Of a stretch of DNA of 64,000 nucleotides, positions 1 through 11,902 are shown one piece after another. Numbering within the stretch: the stretch's first letter is position 1; the number at the start of each line of letters is the position of its first letter. The notes under the pieces are model-generated. The model was not told where the DNA came from. It did not search any database and saw nothing but the letters and a program-made list of their open reading frames with translations. This stretch comes from Pseudovirgaria hyperparasitica. Lineage: Eukaryota > Ascomycota > Dothideomycetes > Acrospermales > Acrospermaceae. The stretch lies in assembly GCF_010093815.1 (NCBI RefSeq), contig NW_022985549.1, forward strand, positions 1,823,494 through 1,887,493, written 5' to 3'. The translations under genes were made by a program, and so were the position numbers.

Positions 1-30
1 GGGACGACGCCAAGTACTGACCATATCCAG

Positions 31-1288
<1,258 letters not shown>

Positions 1289-1889
1289 AATAACAGTCGC
1301 TATCCAACCTCCTCATATATCGCCCGCTTTTGCTTAGTGTAAGATAGATGATTAGGCGATTGTCTCCCGCATTGACACCAGCGCCTGCTGTAGTAGACGC
1401 CCTCATGTGACCTCGATAGTCGTACTTCCAGGGCTCGGTTGTGAGGCATCATCAGCCGTCGCTGCCTTATTCCGAGCTTGGAAATACTTAGGTTGAGGGC
1501 GGAGCTTGTCCGATGACCTAACTTCTCGTGCGTCTAATCGAGCCTTTGCATCCTCACGATTCTCCTTATAATTACTGCCATACGAACCCCCAAACCACCT
1601 AAGACTCTTCACCTATCCGTTCCTGCGATATATATCTGTCCATACGTCCTGCAGCCACAATATTTATACCGACTCACCTTGAAGTCAGACATCCTTCGAG
1701 CTGGACATAATAACCCATACAGGCTCCCAACACGGTCAGTCTCAGGTTTTCAGTGTCTGAAGCTGGACTCTTTGAAATATTTCACTCTACGGTGTCGTGC
1801 TTCCTTCCTGCGAGATTGGCAAACATTGGGACCTCGAGCGGTACACCATCCACTTACACTCACTTGCAGACCCGACGTCGGTTTTGTGG
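1289..1889. other. Intergenic, presumed promoter of the Ser-rich gene
   Basis: No gene is recognised. An AT-rich stretch (cgatatatatctg, aatatttatacc, 1627-1672) could be the core promoter of the downstream gene. The downstream reading frame stays open from about 1797, so part of this stretch could be coding or an upstream exon. Confidence 0.4.
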
Positions 1890-4795
1890 ATGCCAGTTGA
1901 TGACACCAGCTCATCCAGATCTCAATGCTTAGTGGTCTCGTCCGTCCAGTCGTATTGCTCACCGCCCTCTCGACGGGGAGCTACGATTGATACCGAACTT
2001 CACAATGATACCACAAAAGAAGAGGGATTGATACGCGATGAAAGTATATCTGCGGGGATGCCCAGTCCACTCTCACCGGAGCTGCGAGGTCAGTCTCTCC
2101 CGCAGATATCACAATCGGAGACGACCGCACAGATGACGCTTGCCGATAGCGAGACGTATTTTAGCAGTTCGATTGGGCAAAATCCAGCCCTGAAACGAAA
2201 TTCGATGATGCGACAAAAATCAAATTTGTCCATCGACTCAAGAGACAGCGACATAAGCATCCCCTCTGGACGGAAATCGGCATTGTCTATGGAGTCCAGG
2301 GATAGTGAAAAGAGTACCGTGCGCCCGTCGCGACGAAAGTCGGTCATGGCGATAGTCCTAGGATTGCGGGATACCGAGGCCAGAGAATTTCGATCTCTCT
2401 CAGAAACGAAGCCAGAAGAGAACAACCTTGAGGTTGTATCCGAATTCCCACAGATTGTTGTTGCTGATGTGAATGATACCGATACAAGTCAAGAGTACGA
2501 CTTGATGACACCTACTGTGGGGTTTCAAAATCCCTTTTGGGAAGATCCCATATCCAAAAGTCATCTGGCGCCGGACAAGAACATGCTTGCCCCAATACCA
2601 AGTCAGGTATCACTTGGGAGCGTTGGCACAACTGCGTCGTCAGCGTCTAGCATTGTTCGAGGGATCCGTCATGTATTGCCGCAGTTTAGCGCCACCGAAA
2701 CGCCCCCGAAGCCACGAAGGAGGTCGACTTTCGAGAGGGTCAAGAGAGAGCTCTTCCCTCAGCTCCCTTCAAAACCAGTTCTAGCAGCAAAGCGTCACAA
2801 AGCCACATCGCCGTCAGGAATGTCCAGGTCGCAACATATACGGCAGGTCAACCACGAGGCCGAGCTGTGCAAGTCAGAAAAGATCAGTACAGAGGACCGT
2901 CCCTCAGACGAGGAACTTCGACTGCGCAACGAGATTATGGGAAGTTCTCCTTTTAATGATAATCTGAATGTGGCGGAGGAGCAGAATAAGGGGGATAGTC
3001 CTGAACAGAAGCACACATTTGTCATACCAATACCCGAAGCTGCATTGCCAACAGAAGCAAGTACAGCCACGAAGATGTCCGAGTCTAAACTCAGGTGGCC
3101 AATGAAAATTGACTTGAGTGAGTTGAAACCCATTACATTCGGACTTGTTCCTACACCGACAAAGCCTCAACCACCGTCAAATCTCAGCCTACAAATGCCT
3201 GCATTGGAATCTATCAGCGAGACCCCCCAGATTATCTTTGATAGCGGTCTTTTTACACCGGCAGGATTCTCCGGTATGTACAAAATCTATCAAGATTGGC
3301 ATCCATACTGATCTAATATGCAACATAGACAAGACCCAGTCACAGCATCTTAGGTCCGTGAGCCGGGACTCTATGCGGCATACAAGGCGAAGGAAACCCA
3401 CTCCCAATAGTGAAGAGTCATCCCTGATCGGGTCGCCAACCCCTTTGTCAGCTGTCCAGCCCAAGTCTGGCCATAGACCAACTGTTAAAGCCTGGCTTCC
3501 AATGATGTCGCCCCAACGAGGGGTCAAAAGACCGCAGTCCTCGGAGTCGCTCTTCCCTAAGTCTGCGTCCCCTTTGCCACTGGCATCATTTCATAATGCA
3601 GGACGCCCCGTGAGAAGGTCTAGTGTATCAGCTGGGGCAACAGTATCCATGTTAAAGCCTCCTGGAATAGAAAGACGCTCTAGCACATCGACCCCTTCTA
3701 TGAACCCGAAGAAAGCGTGGAATGTATCAAGTCCTGAACAATGCGACAACACACAAGCCTCTTCAAATCCCTTCTCTCATATATGGAAGCCGTATTTACC
3801 TGAGAGACGCTGTAGTACATCAGCCCCCTCTCTCGACACAAAGGCCGTGTGGGATGTGTCTAAAGCTGGACTATCTGATAATACGCAAGTTTCTTCAGAT
3901 CAATGTGCTCAAACATGGAAGCCTCACGTGCCTGAGGCACACTCCGGCAAATCTACAACTTCCATCGAGACTAAAGTGTCAACGGCTTCACTCAAGTCCA
4001 AATCCAAGTTACAACCAATACCCGACAATGATGGAGCTGACGGACTGGAAGAAGCCTTGACTCGTCAGGAACACAAGGTGGATGTGCCTGGTGTACTGAT
4101 GCGGTCAAAGGTAATAAGTTGCAGGGACATGTGTCCGTTATCTAATATCCAATGCTAATCGAACACTGATACAGTCAAACACACGGCCACAGCTTCCTCT
4201 AAAGTTATGGCGAGCCTTCGGATCTTCCCAGCAGCGCACAAGGCCTGATAGTGAAGCAACTTCGCCGGCTACTAAAGTAAGTATAGAGCCTGGGGACGCC
4301 ACCGACATCCGATCCAGTTTGGGCACTGGCCGCAGGAAGACGAGCTATTTCTCAATGGAGAGATCACGATCAGAGGCGCAGACGGCGAAGGTATCTTTGG
4401 CAGCCCAAAAGAACCTTGCAACGAAGTCGAAAGTCATGTCGCAATATCTGGGCGACCGCTATCCTGCCGAGTCAACATCGCATTGGAACAGCGATGACTT
4501 GCTCATGTCTCAAGACGAGATACCACGCAAAAGTGGAGAGGTGCGGCCACTTTTGCCTGCCAGATCTGTTCCTAAGGATGGCGTACATTGGTTCAGAGTA
4601 AGGCTAGACTCCAAGGAAGATGATGACGAAGAAGGAATGGAAGAAGAAGACAGTACGGGGCCGATGAGACAGCATGAATGGGATTTACCAGAGCACTTGC
4701 CCGGGTCTCCGTTGTGTCCATTGAGTCCGAAGCATAAGAGCGGCGGGAAAGGATACTGTCCTATGCACAGTCGCCGAAAGACACACATCATCTAA
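1890..4795 (+). CDS. Ser-rich, probably disordered protein of unknown function with a 44-residue tandem repeat
   Basis: I do not recognise a family. Exons are 1890-3273, 3329-4110 and 4175-4795, giving about 928 residues. The first ATG in the frame is 1890; the frame is open upstream to at least 1797 without ATG, so an upstream start exon is possible. The protein is rich in Ser, Thr, Pro and basic residues and looks mostly disordered. It has repeated basic phosphosite-like patches (GRKSALSMESRDSE, RRKSVM, RRRSTF). Exon 2 encodes two exact 44-residue tandem units beginning PPGIERRSSTST and PYLPERRCSTSA, plus a degraded third unit. The C-terminus has an acidic run DDDEEGMEEED. This composition suits a scaffold or phosphorylation-controlled regulator, but that is inference only. 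Confidence 0.75.
3658..3999 (+). repeat. Intragenic 132-bp (44-codon) tandem repeat
   Basis: Unit 1 is 3658-3789, unit 2 is 3790-3921, and a diverged partial unit 3 follows from 3922. Units 1 and 2 have the same length in frame and share ERR.STS.PS, AW/VW-NVS/DVS, DNTQ.SS and a terminal WK. The repeat is well diverged at DNA level, so it is old and maintained in frame. Confidence 0.85.
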
Positions 4796-5101
4796 ACGTT
4801 AGACGCATTCCCGATTTTTGTCTTGTGATAGCTAAGAATATTGTCATGTGCGAGTATTGGCACTGCTGGGATGGAGCACCTGAATGTAAACAACCCTTCA
4901 AGCCTTCTACATTGCAAGGAGCGGCACATACGGAGCAGGCATGACTAGTCCCAAAGAGGGGTGCGTGGCTTAATCTGCTAAGTACCCGTACCGACCGCCG
5001 GGTGCACAGTGCATGGATCTATAATGGATGCTAGCGTCGCGCATCCACCGCGTTTCTTTTATATCACAGCTGTAACAAGCACCACCTCCATCCCAATCAC
5101 C
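4796..5101. promoter_or_regulatory. Short intergenic region upstream of CDC73
   Basis: Holds the 3' end of the Ser-rich gene and the CDC73 promoter. No distinct element other than the favourable ACCATGG start context at 5099-5105. Confidence 0.3.
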
Positions 5102-6400
5102 ATGGCTTCGTTCGACCCGCTTCTCCAGCTGCGTGAAGCCATCGCTAAAGGCCCGGCGCCGTTTCTCACTAAGTCAAGCGACGGCACGGCGACGGGTGAC
5201 ATCGTGGCCTCTCTGTCAGAAGCAACCCATCTCCAGTTCAATCACGACAACCAGCAGCGCCTGATACCTCTCACCACACCAACCCGCTTCGTCGTATCCG
5301 GAAACCCAGTCGACCTGCGGAACATCTATCTGGCTTGGATCAAGAAGGATGCCGCAATTCCAGAATATGTGGGAGAGGCGCGGAAGCTGAATGAGGAATT
5401 GGCAAAGAGCGGAGCGGTAGCAGCAGTACAGAACTTGCAATTTGTACAAAAGCTTGATTTGGTTGCGTGGCTTCAAGGTGCATCCGATGAGAGTGAATAT
5501 ATAAAACCTCTTGCTGCTGATGGGGAGGCGGCTCAGGCATCGGCCGACGTAGCATCTGGTGCGGCTGGTGGTGTTGCGACCGTTCCCTCAGCGGGTCAGG
5601 CTGCAAAGGGCCCAAAGCAGGTGGACTCACGGTTACTGGAGATCTATAGTGCGGAGAGGAAGATGGGAGACAGAAATAGCTGTCTCAGAGGAATTAAGCC
5701 GACGGTTTGTAACCCGCGACATATCTGAGATGCAGGACTGACGTAGTTCCAGGACTTCTCGCATGTGCGCAAATCAGCTGCAGTATTCCTGCACCACTCG
5801 AAGCAAAAGCCAGGTCAAGCGCCTCCAAATGCCGGCATGGCGCCATCGCTCCCTCTAAATCCCAAGAAGCCCCATCGCAGAATAGAACCGATCATCCTCA
5901 TCTCGCCCTCCGCCAGCTCCCTCCTCCGCATGTCGAATGTCCGTTCCTTTCTCGGCGAAGGTCTATATATACCTCCTGACACCGCCAATGCGTCAGTAAA
6001 TATCCTCCACATTGAGCGCACACTCCCAAGCATCGACCCCGCGCGACCGATGCGTTTCATTCTCGTAGACAGCTCAGACCAATTCAAGCCGGACTACTGG
6101 TCGCGGGTCGTTGCAGTCTTCACAACGGGTCAGGCATGGCAGTTCAAGAGCTACAAGTGGACACAGCCAATGGAGCTGTTCGGTCACGCTCTAGGTATAT
6201 ATGTGGGTTGGAGAGGAGACAGTACTCCTGATACAGTCAAGGGCTGGGGTAGGAGCGTCGCTACCATTCAACTGGATAAGTGGAACAATACACAGGGAAC
6301 GCACGGCAGATGGAGGGATAGAGAGGTCATGGAGAGCGTGTGGAGCGCGATTGAGGAGAGCATGAGGGGCAAGGGGTGGGCCAAGGAGGGACCGCGGTGA
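5102..6400 (+). CDS. CDC73: Cdc73/parafibromin, Paf1 complex subunit
   Basis: Subunit of the Paf1 complex, which travels with RNA polymerase II and promotes H2B ubiquitination, H3K4 and H3K36 methylation and 3'-end formation. Exons 5102-5704 and 5753-6400 give 416 residues (yeast Cdc73 has 393). The start ATG lies in an ACCATGG context. The conserved central motif ERKMGDRNS-LRGIKPTDFSHVRK is formed exactly across the 48-nt intron, which confirms the splice. The C-terminal half (about residues 240-416) is the Ras-like Cdc73 domain: PIILISPSASSLLRMSN, FILVDSSDQFKPDYWSRVVA and TTGQAWQFKSYKW. Residues 125-190 form an Ala-rich linker. Nothing looks broken. Confidence 0.96.
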
Positions 6401-7086
6401 ACAACACTTCGGGTGGTAACATCACAACCACGATGCTGATATATCTTTGTATAAACACGAACGGATTTACCGAAGCGGGCGTTCAACGGACAAGAGGATC
6501 CATTGCAGTATGTATGCATATTGGCCCGGGCGCATTGGCAACGTTCGAAGACTTAGTTCCATAGTCGGCCACGGAGCGGATGGTTTGAATCAGAATCCAC
6601 GGTGACCAAGCACCGCATATCATGTTTGACTCCAATATCTCGCGAAAACCGGATTGAACGCGACAATCCTTGCAATTCTTGTATTAATCTTTCTCGATCT
6701 TGTCATGAAACTCGCCTTAGTCATCACAATCATACTCACTCTCGCTGTCAGCTCTTCTCTCATCCGACCATCCCTTGCCTTGCAATCCTCCGTCACATCA
6801 ACCTCACCCGTCGCCAGGACTCCAAGATCCCAACCCGAAATGGCATTCCGCGCCCGAAAAAAGCTCCACTGCCCGTCCCGAAACAGTTTCAACGATCCTC
6901 TGCCTACGACTTCGGCTACCGGTCACTCCCAGCGCTAGCACCCTCGAAGTGAGTAATACAACTCAGCATTTCGAACCAACGCTATAGAACTAGCAAGATT
7001 CGAACTGGGTCAGACGAGTTCGTGAATAGAAACATCAATTTCGGATGTTAACTTTGGTTAATCAGCCGTCTAGCTCAACCGGACAA
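6401..7086. other. Intergenic region CDC73 / F-box gene
   Basis: Apart from the candidate secreted ORF at 6705-6938 nothing is recognised. The two flanking genes converge here, so most of it should be 3' UTR and terminators. Confidence 0.4.
6705..6938 (+). CDS. Candidate small secreted protein, 77 residues
   Basis: An ATG-started frame lies between CDC73 and the F-box gene. It begins MKLALVITIILTLAVSSS followed by a plausible AxA-type cleavage site (SLALQ), a clear signal-peptide pattern. The mature part is short, basic and Ser/Pro-rich with one Cys, ending in TAG 6936-6938. A good donor/acceptor pair just downstream (gtgagt at 6950, tatag before 6988) leaves open a different spliced structure. 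No homologue is recognised. It may be spurious. Confidence 0.3.
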   Translation: MKLALVITIILTLAVSSSLIRPSLALQSSVTSTSPVARTPRSQPEMAFRARKKLHCPSRNSFNDPLPTTSATGHSQR

Positions 7087-8109
7087 TCATGCTGTAGGGG
7101 TGTCTACATACCTGTTTGACGCCTCAAACTGTCCAAATACAACCGCCTTGTTCGTGTTATTCTCTGACTGCATAAAGCTTTGCTCAAACTTAAGCAGTAA
7201 TTTGCTCGTTTGTACTAGCAATTCTCGGTACTCGACTTCATAGCTCACAGGCGGGTCTTCCCCCGGTAGTAACACAACGCGCGGCTCCCGCCAAATATCC
7301 TTCTCAGCCACACCAAACCGGAATCCAATAGTCTTGTTCAGACCCAACCATGTAATATCCGGATCTCCAGACACATCAAGTGTGTGCAGAGCTCGCGGCT
7401 CGACCTCTGTGACTCCCCGTCCACGCACGCATCTCTCGCCCAGCCAGCGCCTGAACAGCCGCGTGAAGCCTTCCTCGACAAGCACGCACGACGTATACAC
7501 TCCTTTCCGCGGCCCGAGCTGGATCAACTGAATGCTCGCGCACAGCTGCGTGAACAGCTCATGGCTATCCAGATGGAGAACCTTGCGCACCGTCTCCTGC
7601 ATCTCGGCCTCGGTGGCAGCGTATCGCTGCGGCTTATCCGCCGTCGCGGGATGCGTGCGCGAGCCCGGTACGTCGCCTGCCGGATGCCGTGGTTTCGGCT
7701 GTGAGGAATCAGACATCTCGCGCCTAGGCACAAAGGAGGTGTAGAGGTGCCGCATTGCGTGTAATTGGGATGCGAAGGGGCGCTCGTGGGTGTCTGGATA
7801 GGCGACGTCGGGGAGCCAGAGTGTGTCGTCGAGGCCGGGGGTGCCGAGGGGTGTGCAGTAGAGGTGTGGCTCGGAGTATTTGCCTGAAGGAGGGTAGAGT
7901 TCGAGGAGGAGAGTGTGGGCTTTGCTGGTGCAGAGGGTGTGCATGCGTGTGCGGATGAGGCGGCAGATTAGGGAGGCGAAGCGGCGGGATGTGAGTGTCC
8001 AGGGGAGGAGGGTGGGTGTGCGGAAGGTGGAGAGGATTGCGAGGAGGAGTTCGTTTGGGAGGGTGTAGAGGGGGCTTGTGTGTTGAGTTTGAGGGGGTTT
8101 TGAGGCCAT
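7087..8109 (-). CDS. F-box-domain protein
   Basis: Single-exon gene of 340 residues. The start was placed at the ATG giving MASKPPQTQ (8107-8109); the frame is open upstream to 8211, but the extra residues look like translated leader. An F-box-like motif lies at about residues 13-50 (LYTLPNELLLAILSTF...LLPWTLTSRRFASL), the usual Skp1-binding position. The remainder has no repeat class I recognise and is typical of lineage-specific fungal F-box proteins, whose substrates are mostly unknown. The inferred role is substrate recruitment to an SCF ubiquitin ligase. The gene shares its upstream region with the Ecm11-like gene. Confidence 0.75.
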   Translation of the reverse strand: MASKPPQTQHTSPLYTLPNELLLAILSTFRTPTLLPWTLTSRRFASLICRLIRTRMHTLCTSKAHTLLLELYPPSGKYSEPHLYCTPLGTPGLDDTLWLPDVAYPDTHERPFASQLHAMRHLYTSFVPRREMSDSSQPKPRHPAGDVPGSRTHPATADKPQRYAATEAEMQETVRKVLHLDSHELFTQLCASIQLIQLGPRKGVYTSCVLVEEGFTRLFRRWLGERCVRGRGVTEVEPRALHTLDVSGDPDITWLGLNKTIGFRFGVAEKDIWREPRVVLLPGEDPPVSYEVEYRELLVQTSKLLLKFEQSFMQSENNTNKAVVFGQFEASNRYVDTPTA

Positions 8110-8509
8110 GTTTGTGTATATAGCGTTGTATAGCGTGGGATAGAGGTGTGTGGACGGTTTATGGAGTGTATGAAGGGGGATTATGAGATGGCTCGTTATG
8201 CTGAGCGACAAGGTGATTGCGGGAGAATGAGGTTGAAGAAGTTGAAGAGAGCATTGTAGCGCAGAGTGGTGAAGCGTACATGGTGACGATTCTTCATGCG
8301 ACTACCAGCCGGAGATAAGGAGAAGTGAATTAGCGTTGTTTGGAATCCGGGGTAAATCTGCCCGCCCTATCGATAAGCCTTAGCGTAAAACGTGAGTGCG
8401 CGTTCAAGCGCGTTCGAACGCGTGGGTCATCTTAATCTATTCACATCCTCGCACTCCTACTCATTGCAACCATCCCACTCTCAGATTATGCTTGCGTGCT
8501 GACCTCACA
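8110..8509. promoter_or_regulatory. Divergent promoter, F-box gene / ECM11-like gene, with MluI-box palindrome
   Basis: About 400 nt between two divergent starts. It carries a perfect 14-bp palindrome CGCGTTCGAACGCG (8409-8422) overlapping ACGCGT (8418-8423), the MCB element that MBF-type factors use for G1/S and premeiotic S-phase genes. A second GCGCGTTC copy lies just upstream (about 8398-8405). The link to the meiotic Ecm11-like gene is inference. Confidence 0.45.
8418..8423. promoter_or_regulatory. MCB (ACGCGT) element inside a 14-bp palindrome
   Basis: ACGCGT lies about 90 bp upstream of the Ecm11-like ATG, within the palindrome 8409-8422. This is the consensus of the MBF (Mbp1/Swi6) site. 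Confidence 0.45.
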
Positions 8510-10018
8510 ATGGAGAGATTCGTTGCTTCGAAGGAGAACAATCGTACAGGCTCACCCTTCGGCACGAAACCTGCACCAGCTCGCGATGTCCGGCTTCCAG
8601 AATTCAAAAGCGAAAACACAGCTCAGCCTGAGTATGGCTTGAGAGAGCGACCGCGCGCATTTCAAAATGTGCCGCAGTATCAGCCTCAGATAATACAAGA
8701 TTCAATGCCTCCACCTCCGCTTCAGCAACAGGCCAGGAATAGCTTATTTTCTTCCCGTGGGTCTTCGACATACGGTGCCCACAGAAACCCTTTTGAAGCT
8801 TCTGAAATCGGTAGCTTGGATGATAGTAGCATCACGAATCTTGATTTACCTGTTCCTCAACGTTTGCCTCAAAAACTCCATTTCGTCGAGCCAGCCCAGC
8901 AGCACCACCAGGACAACCAAGAGATGTATAGTGATGGCTATAGCCAGGGAAGGTCAAGCATAAATGGAGAGTCGCAGTACGACGAAGACGATGAAGAGGA
9001 AGAGCATTTTGCACAAAAGGTCGATGTGGAAGACGATGAGCGTAAAGGCGGAATGTATGACATAATGGAGACAGCCCGCGAGATGTATGACGAAGGTGAC
9101 TATCCGACGACTTCAATCGGCGAAGAGACGCAGACTGTGAACGACGCAGATCTAGTAGAACGTACAGGTTCTCCAGCTCTGCAGCAGCCAGTCCGACATA
9201 ATGGCCCGAAACGTCTGCCGACGCAGAATATGAAGCTGCAACACACTCCTACGTGGCCACCGAATGACGTTCCGCCCACTAACTGGCCTGCCGCAAAGAC
9301 TCGAGTTCAGACTCACACTAGTTTTGCCCAACGCCCGAATCCCAATGCCGTTGCTCGAGGCCTGCCTCCTAATAAAAATGTACCAGAGACTGTATCTGGG
9401 GTTACGAACGCCTTAACGGCCAAACAACCCAGATTTATCAAGGCGGAGCATCCACTGCCAGAGTCAAAGAGATTGCCGAAGCCTATAGTTGTAGCTTCAG
9501 CACCGCCCCCTATGAGCCCAGATCGTGACATTCGTGAGCAGGCTGCTGAAGAGAATATCGACGATACCTTCGTGATAGATTATGCCGAACCAATCCTATT
9601 CAAGAAGCCGTACTCTGACTTGGCGAAGGAGTCATTCGACCATGATCCAGCCGAGCCAGTCGTACCCTTTCCAGATAATCTCATGAACGCAGCTTTGCCG
9701 GACCGGATGCAATATGCCCGACAAAAGTTCAACCACGATCAAAAGACTGCATTCCTGTCATCCCTCGAACTCGAGGAATGGGAAGGTGCAGGCGAATGGT
9801 TTGTGGAAAAATTCACCGATGCCATGAAACAAGTCATCAGCAATCGAAGAGAGAAGCGTCAATTAGCGGCGAGATTCGAAGACGAAATCCGAGACCGCGA
9901 CCGGGAAGTGGCCCGGAAGAGGGCCCGGACTGAACAGGAGTTAAACTCAATGCGAAGTAATGGACAGAAGCTCCTGAACACGCCTCGTAAGGGTCGCTCA
10001 ACGCCTAAGAGACAGTAA
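8510..10018 (+). CDS. Ecm11-like protein (extracellular mutant 11 C-terminal domain)
   Basis: Single-exon gene of 502 residues; start at ATG 8510 (MERFVASKENNRTGS). The first ~380 residues are low complexity, with an acidic run (YDEDDEEEEHF) and Pro/Gln-rich stretches. The C-terminal ~110 residues carry the signature region of fungal Ecm11-type proteins: KTAFLSSLELEEWEGAGEWF followed by a basic coiled-coil-like helix (RREKRQLAARFEDEIRDRDRE) and a short basic tail. In budding yeast Ecm11 is SUMOylated and acts with Gmc2 in synaptonemal complex assembly. Whether that role holds in filamentous fungi is not shown by the sequence. The MluI-box palindrome upstream fits S-phase or meiotic expression. 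Confidence 0.72.
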   Translation: MERFVASKENNRTGSPFGTKPAPARDVRLPEFKSENTAQPEYGLRERPRAFQNVPQYQPQIIQDSMPPPPLQQQARNSLFSSRGSSTYGAHRNPFEASEIGSLDDSSITNLDLPVPQRLPQKLHFVEPAQQHHQDNQEMYSDGYSQGRSSINGESQYDEDDEEEEHFAQKVDVEDDERKGGMYDIMETAREMYDEGDYPTTSIGEETQTVNDADLVERTGSPALQQPVRHNGPKRLPTQNMKLQHTPTWPPNDVPPTNWPAAKTRVQTHTSFAQRPNPNAVARGLPPNKNVPETVSGVTNALTAKQPRFIKAEHPLPESKRLPKPIVVASAPPPMSPDRDIREQAAEENIDDTFVIDYAEPILFKKPYSDLAKESFDHDPAEPVVPFPDNLMNAALPDRMQYARQKFNHDQKTAFLSSLELEEWEGAGEWFVEKFTDAMKQVISNRREKRQLAARFEDEIRDRDREVARKRARTEQELNSMRSNGQKLLNTPRKGRSTPKRQ

Positions 10019-10394
10019 TCGTTTACGTAATTTGCTCGAGGGCATGATCATTTGCCAACGCGGTGTGGCTTACAGGACACGAGACGGAGTTCGGAAAAGT
10101 TCCCTATATCATCTGTGTCTCTCTACTATTTATGTTCACGTTTCGATCCATCAGTCTAGCGCATTCGTCTGCAGCGATACGCGAACATGCATTTACTGGC
10201 GCATTATACCCCCTACACGTGTCTGATATATCAATGGCATTTCATGTATTTCGTATGGCTCATGAACAAATATGATCACATCTCGTACGTCTCACTCTAC
10301 CGCTCTTAAAGACCTTTTCGATTCAACCCCGAGCCCTCGAATAATAAATCCTTCTCCGCTCATCATCACGCATCTATCCCCCTTTTCCATGCTC
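10019..10394. other. Convergent intergenic region
   Basis: Between the stops of the Ecm11-like gene and the SDR gene. No coding signal; presumed 3' UTRs. Confidence 0.4.
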
Positions 10395-11256
10395 TCAGAA
10401 CCACCCACCCATACTCCCATACACTTCACCTACAAACATCAGCACCCCCTTTTCGAAATCCATCATCAGCACAGGAAAACTCACCAGTAACATACGCACT
10501 GCCCTCACCCCCCAACACCCACCCAATCAACCCCGCAATCTCCTCCGCCTTGCCAACCCGCTTCAAACTCAACCTCTCAACCTCATCCCTGATATACACC
10601 ATCATCGGCGTATCAACATACCCCGGCGCAACAACATTCACCCGCACTCCCCACGCCCCCGCCTCCATCGCCGCACTCTTACTCATCCCAACAACCGCAT
10701 GCTTACTCGCCGCGTACGCCGCACTCCCCGCCCGCCCCGCTACACCCGCTATACTCGCCACATTCACCACACACCCCCTCTGCCCCGCGACCTCCATCCC
10801 CTTTCCCTCCCCCGGCATCCCCACCTCCGTTTCCCTCCCACACCCCATCGCCCGCAACTGCGCACGCATACAATTCCACACCCCCGTCACATTCACCCCC
10901 GTAATCCGCGCATACAACGCATCATCAACATCCCAGATCGGCGTAGCAGGTGGATTCCCCCCGTTCGTCCCCGCCGCATTGACAGCGCCGTGCAGCGCCC
11001 CGAACTTCTCCAGCGTGGCATCTATCCATTCATTCACGGCGCTTGCGTCCCTGACGTCGACGACGCGGTATATGAGTGGTGCGCTGTGGGTGAGGGAGAG
11101 CGTGGATGCGGCGGAGGCGAGCGCGGAGGCGGATATATCGGCTAGGGAGAGGGATGCGCCGTTGCGGGCGAGGTAGTGTGCTGTTGCGAGGCCGATGCCG
11201 GATGCGGCGCCTGTGATGGCGATTGTTTTGCCGGTGAAGGGGGGTGGGGTTGACAT
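10395..11256 (-). CDS. Short-chain dehydrogenase/reductase (SDR)
   Basis: Classical NAD(P)-dependent SDR of 268 residues in two exons (11256-10485 and 10429-10395). The Rossmann motif is TGAASGIG (about residues 15-22), the NAAG motif is present, the catalytic Ser lies in VNVASIAG and the YxxxK pair in YAASK. The first exon alone would end in an odd tail (EFSCADDGF). A 55-nt GT..AG intron (10430-10484) instead joins YVTG to EVYGSMGGWF, the usual SDR C-terminus. Third positions are strongly GC-biased. The substrate is unknown. It is separated from the PKS cluster by the RBR ligase gene and 1.5 kb, and lacks the cluster's promoter motif, so I treat it as outside the cluster. Confidence 0.88.
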
Positions 11257-11902
11257 TTTGGATTGGTGGGGGGCTGTGGAGAGGGAGGGTGTGAGGTTAG
11301 TGGGTTTAGGAGATGGTGGAAGCAGGTATTAGAAGGGAAGGATCAAGGGATGGGGGTGGGTGTGTATGTGAGGTATGTGTTTCGAGGATATATGGTGAGT
11401 GTATGGAGGCTAGCCTGAAAGGGGTAATATCAGGATGAGAATGGATATGTGAAGCGACTGACTGATAGTGCGAGTGTGAAACAAGGGGTATACAAATGTG
11501 CGATGTATGTGCTGTATCGCCAATAATCGGCAGAGGCTATGAGTGAACAAGTTCCTTACCGATTGAATGACAGATCACACCGTGCTATCGGATCAGAGGA
11601 CGGAGACCTAGATGGAGAAAGAAAGCGTGAGCCTATACGACAGGTGCAAACTGTGAAGATGAATAGGTTCGGTCAGTGTTGCATACGTGCCTCTGAAATA
11701 TACGAACCTCAACGAGGGGAAGCTGGAGCTGATAATGCGGGGCAGAAGCACATGTCTAGTGGGCCAGATCCATGTGGATGTGATAAGTAAGAATTCAGTC
11801 ATAATCTCGAGAACAATACATGGGTATCAACACCAAACCACACACACTGAACTCCGACGCTACTAATAATGCACAACCAACGAAGCCACATAAAGAGATT
11901 CA
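11257..11902. other. Intergenic region, SDR promoter and RBR 3' flank
   Basis: A short ATG-started frame on the plus strand (11539-11790, 83 codons) has no recognisable features and was not accepted. The rest is GT-rich leader-like sequence upstream of the SDR. Confidence 0.3.

Noticed and set aside
6985-7090. tRNA-like fragments (caagattcgaactggg and tagctcaaccgga)
   Set aside because: The TTCGAAT-like loop is not flanked by a pairing stem on either strand, and no acceptor stem or anticodon arm can be drawn.
10395-11256. SDR gene as a member of the PKS cluster
   Set aside because: It is separated from the regulator by the RBR ligase gene and 1.5 kb, and its promoter lacks the cluster motif.
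11539-11790. 83-codon ATG-started frame
   Set aside because: No domain, signal peptide or splice support; lies in the presumed SDR promoter.
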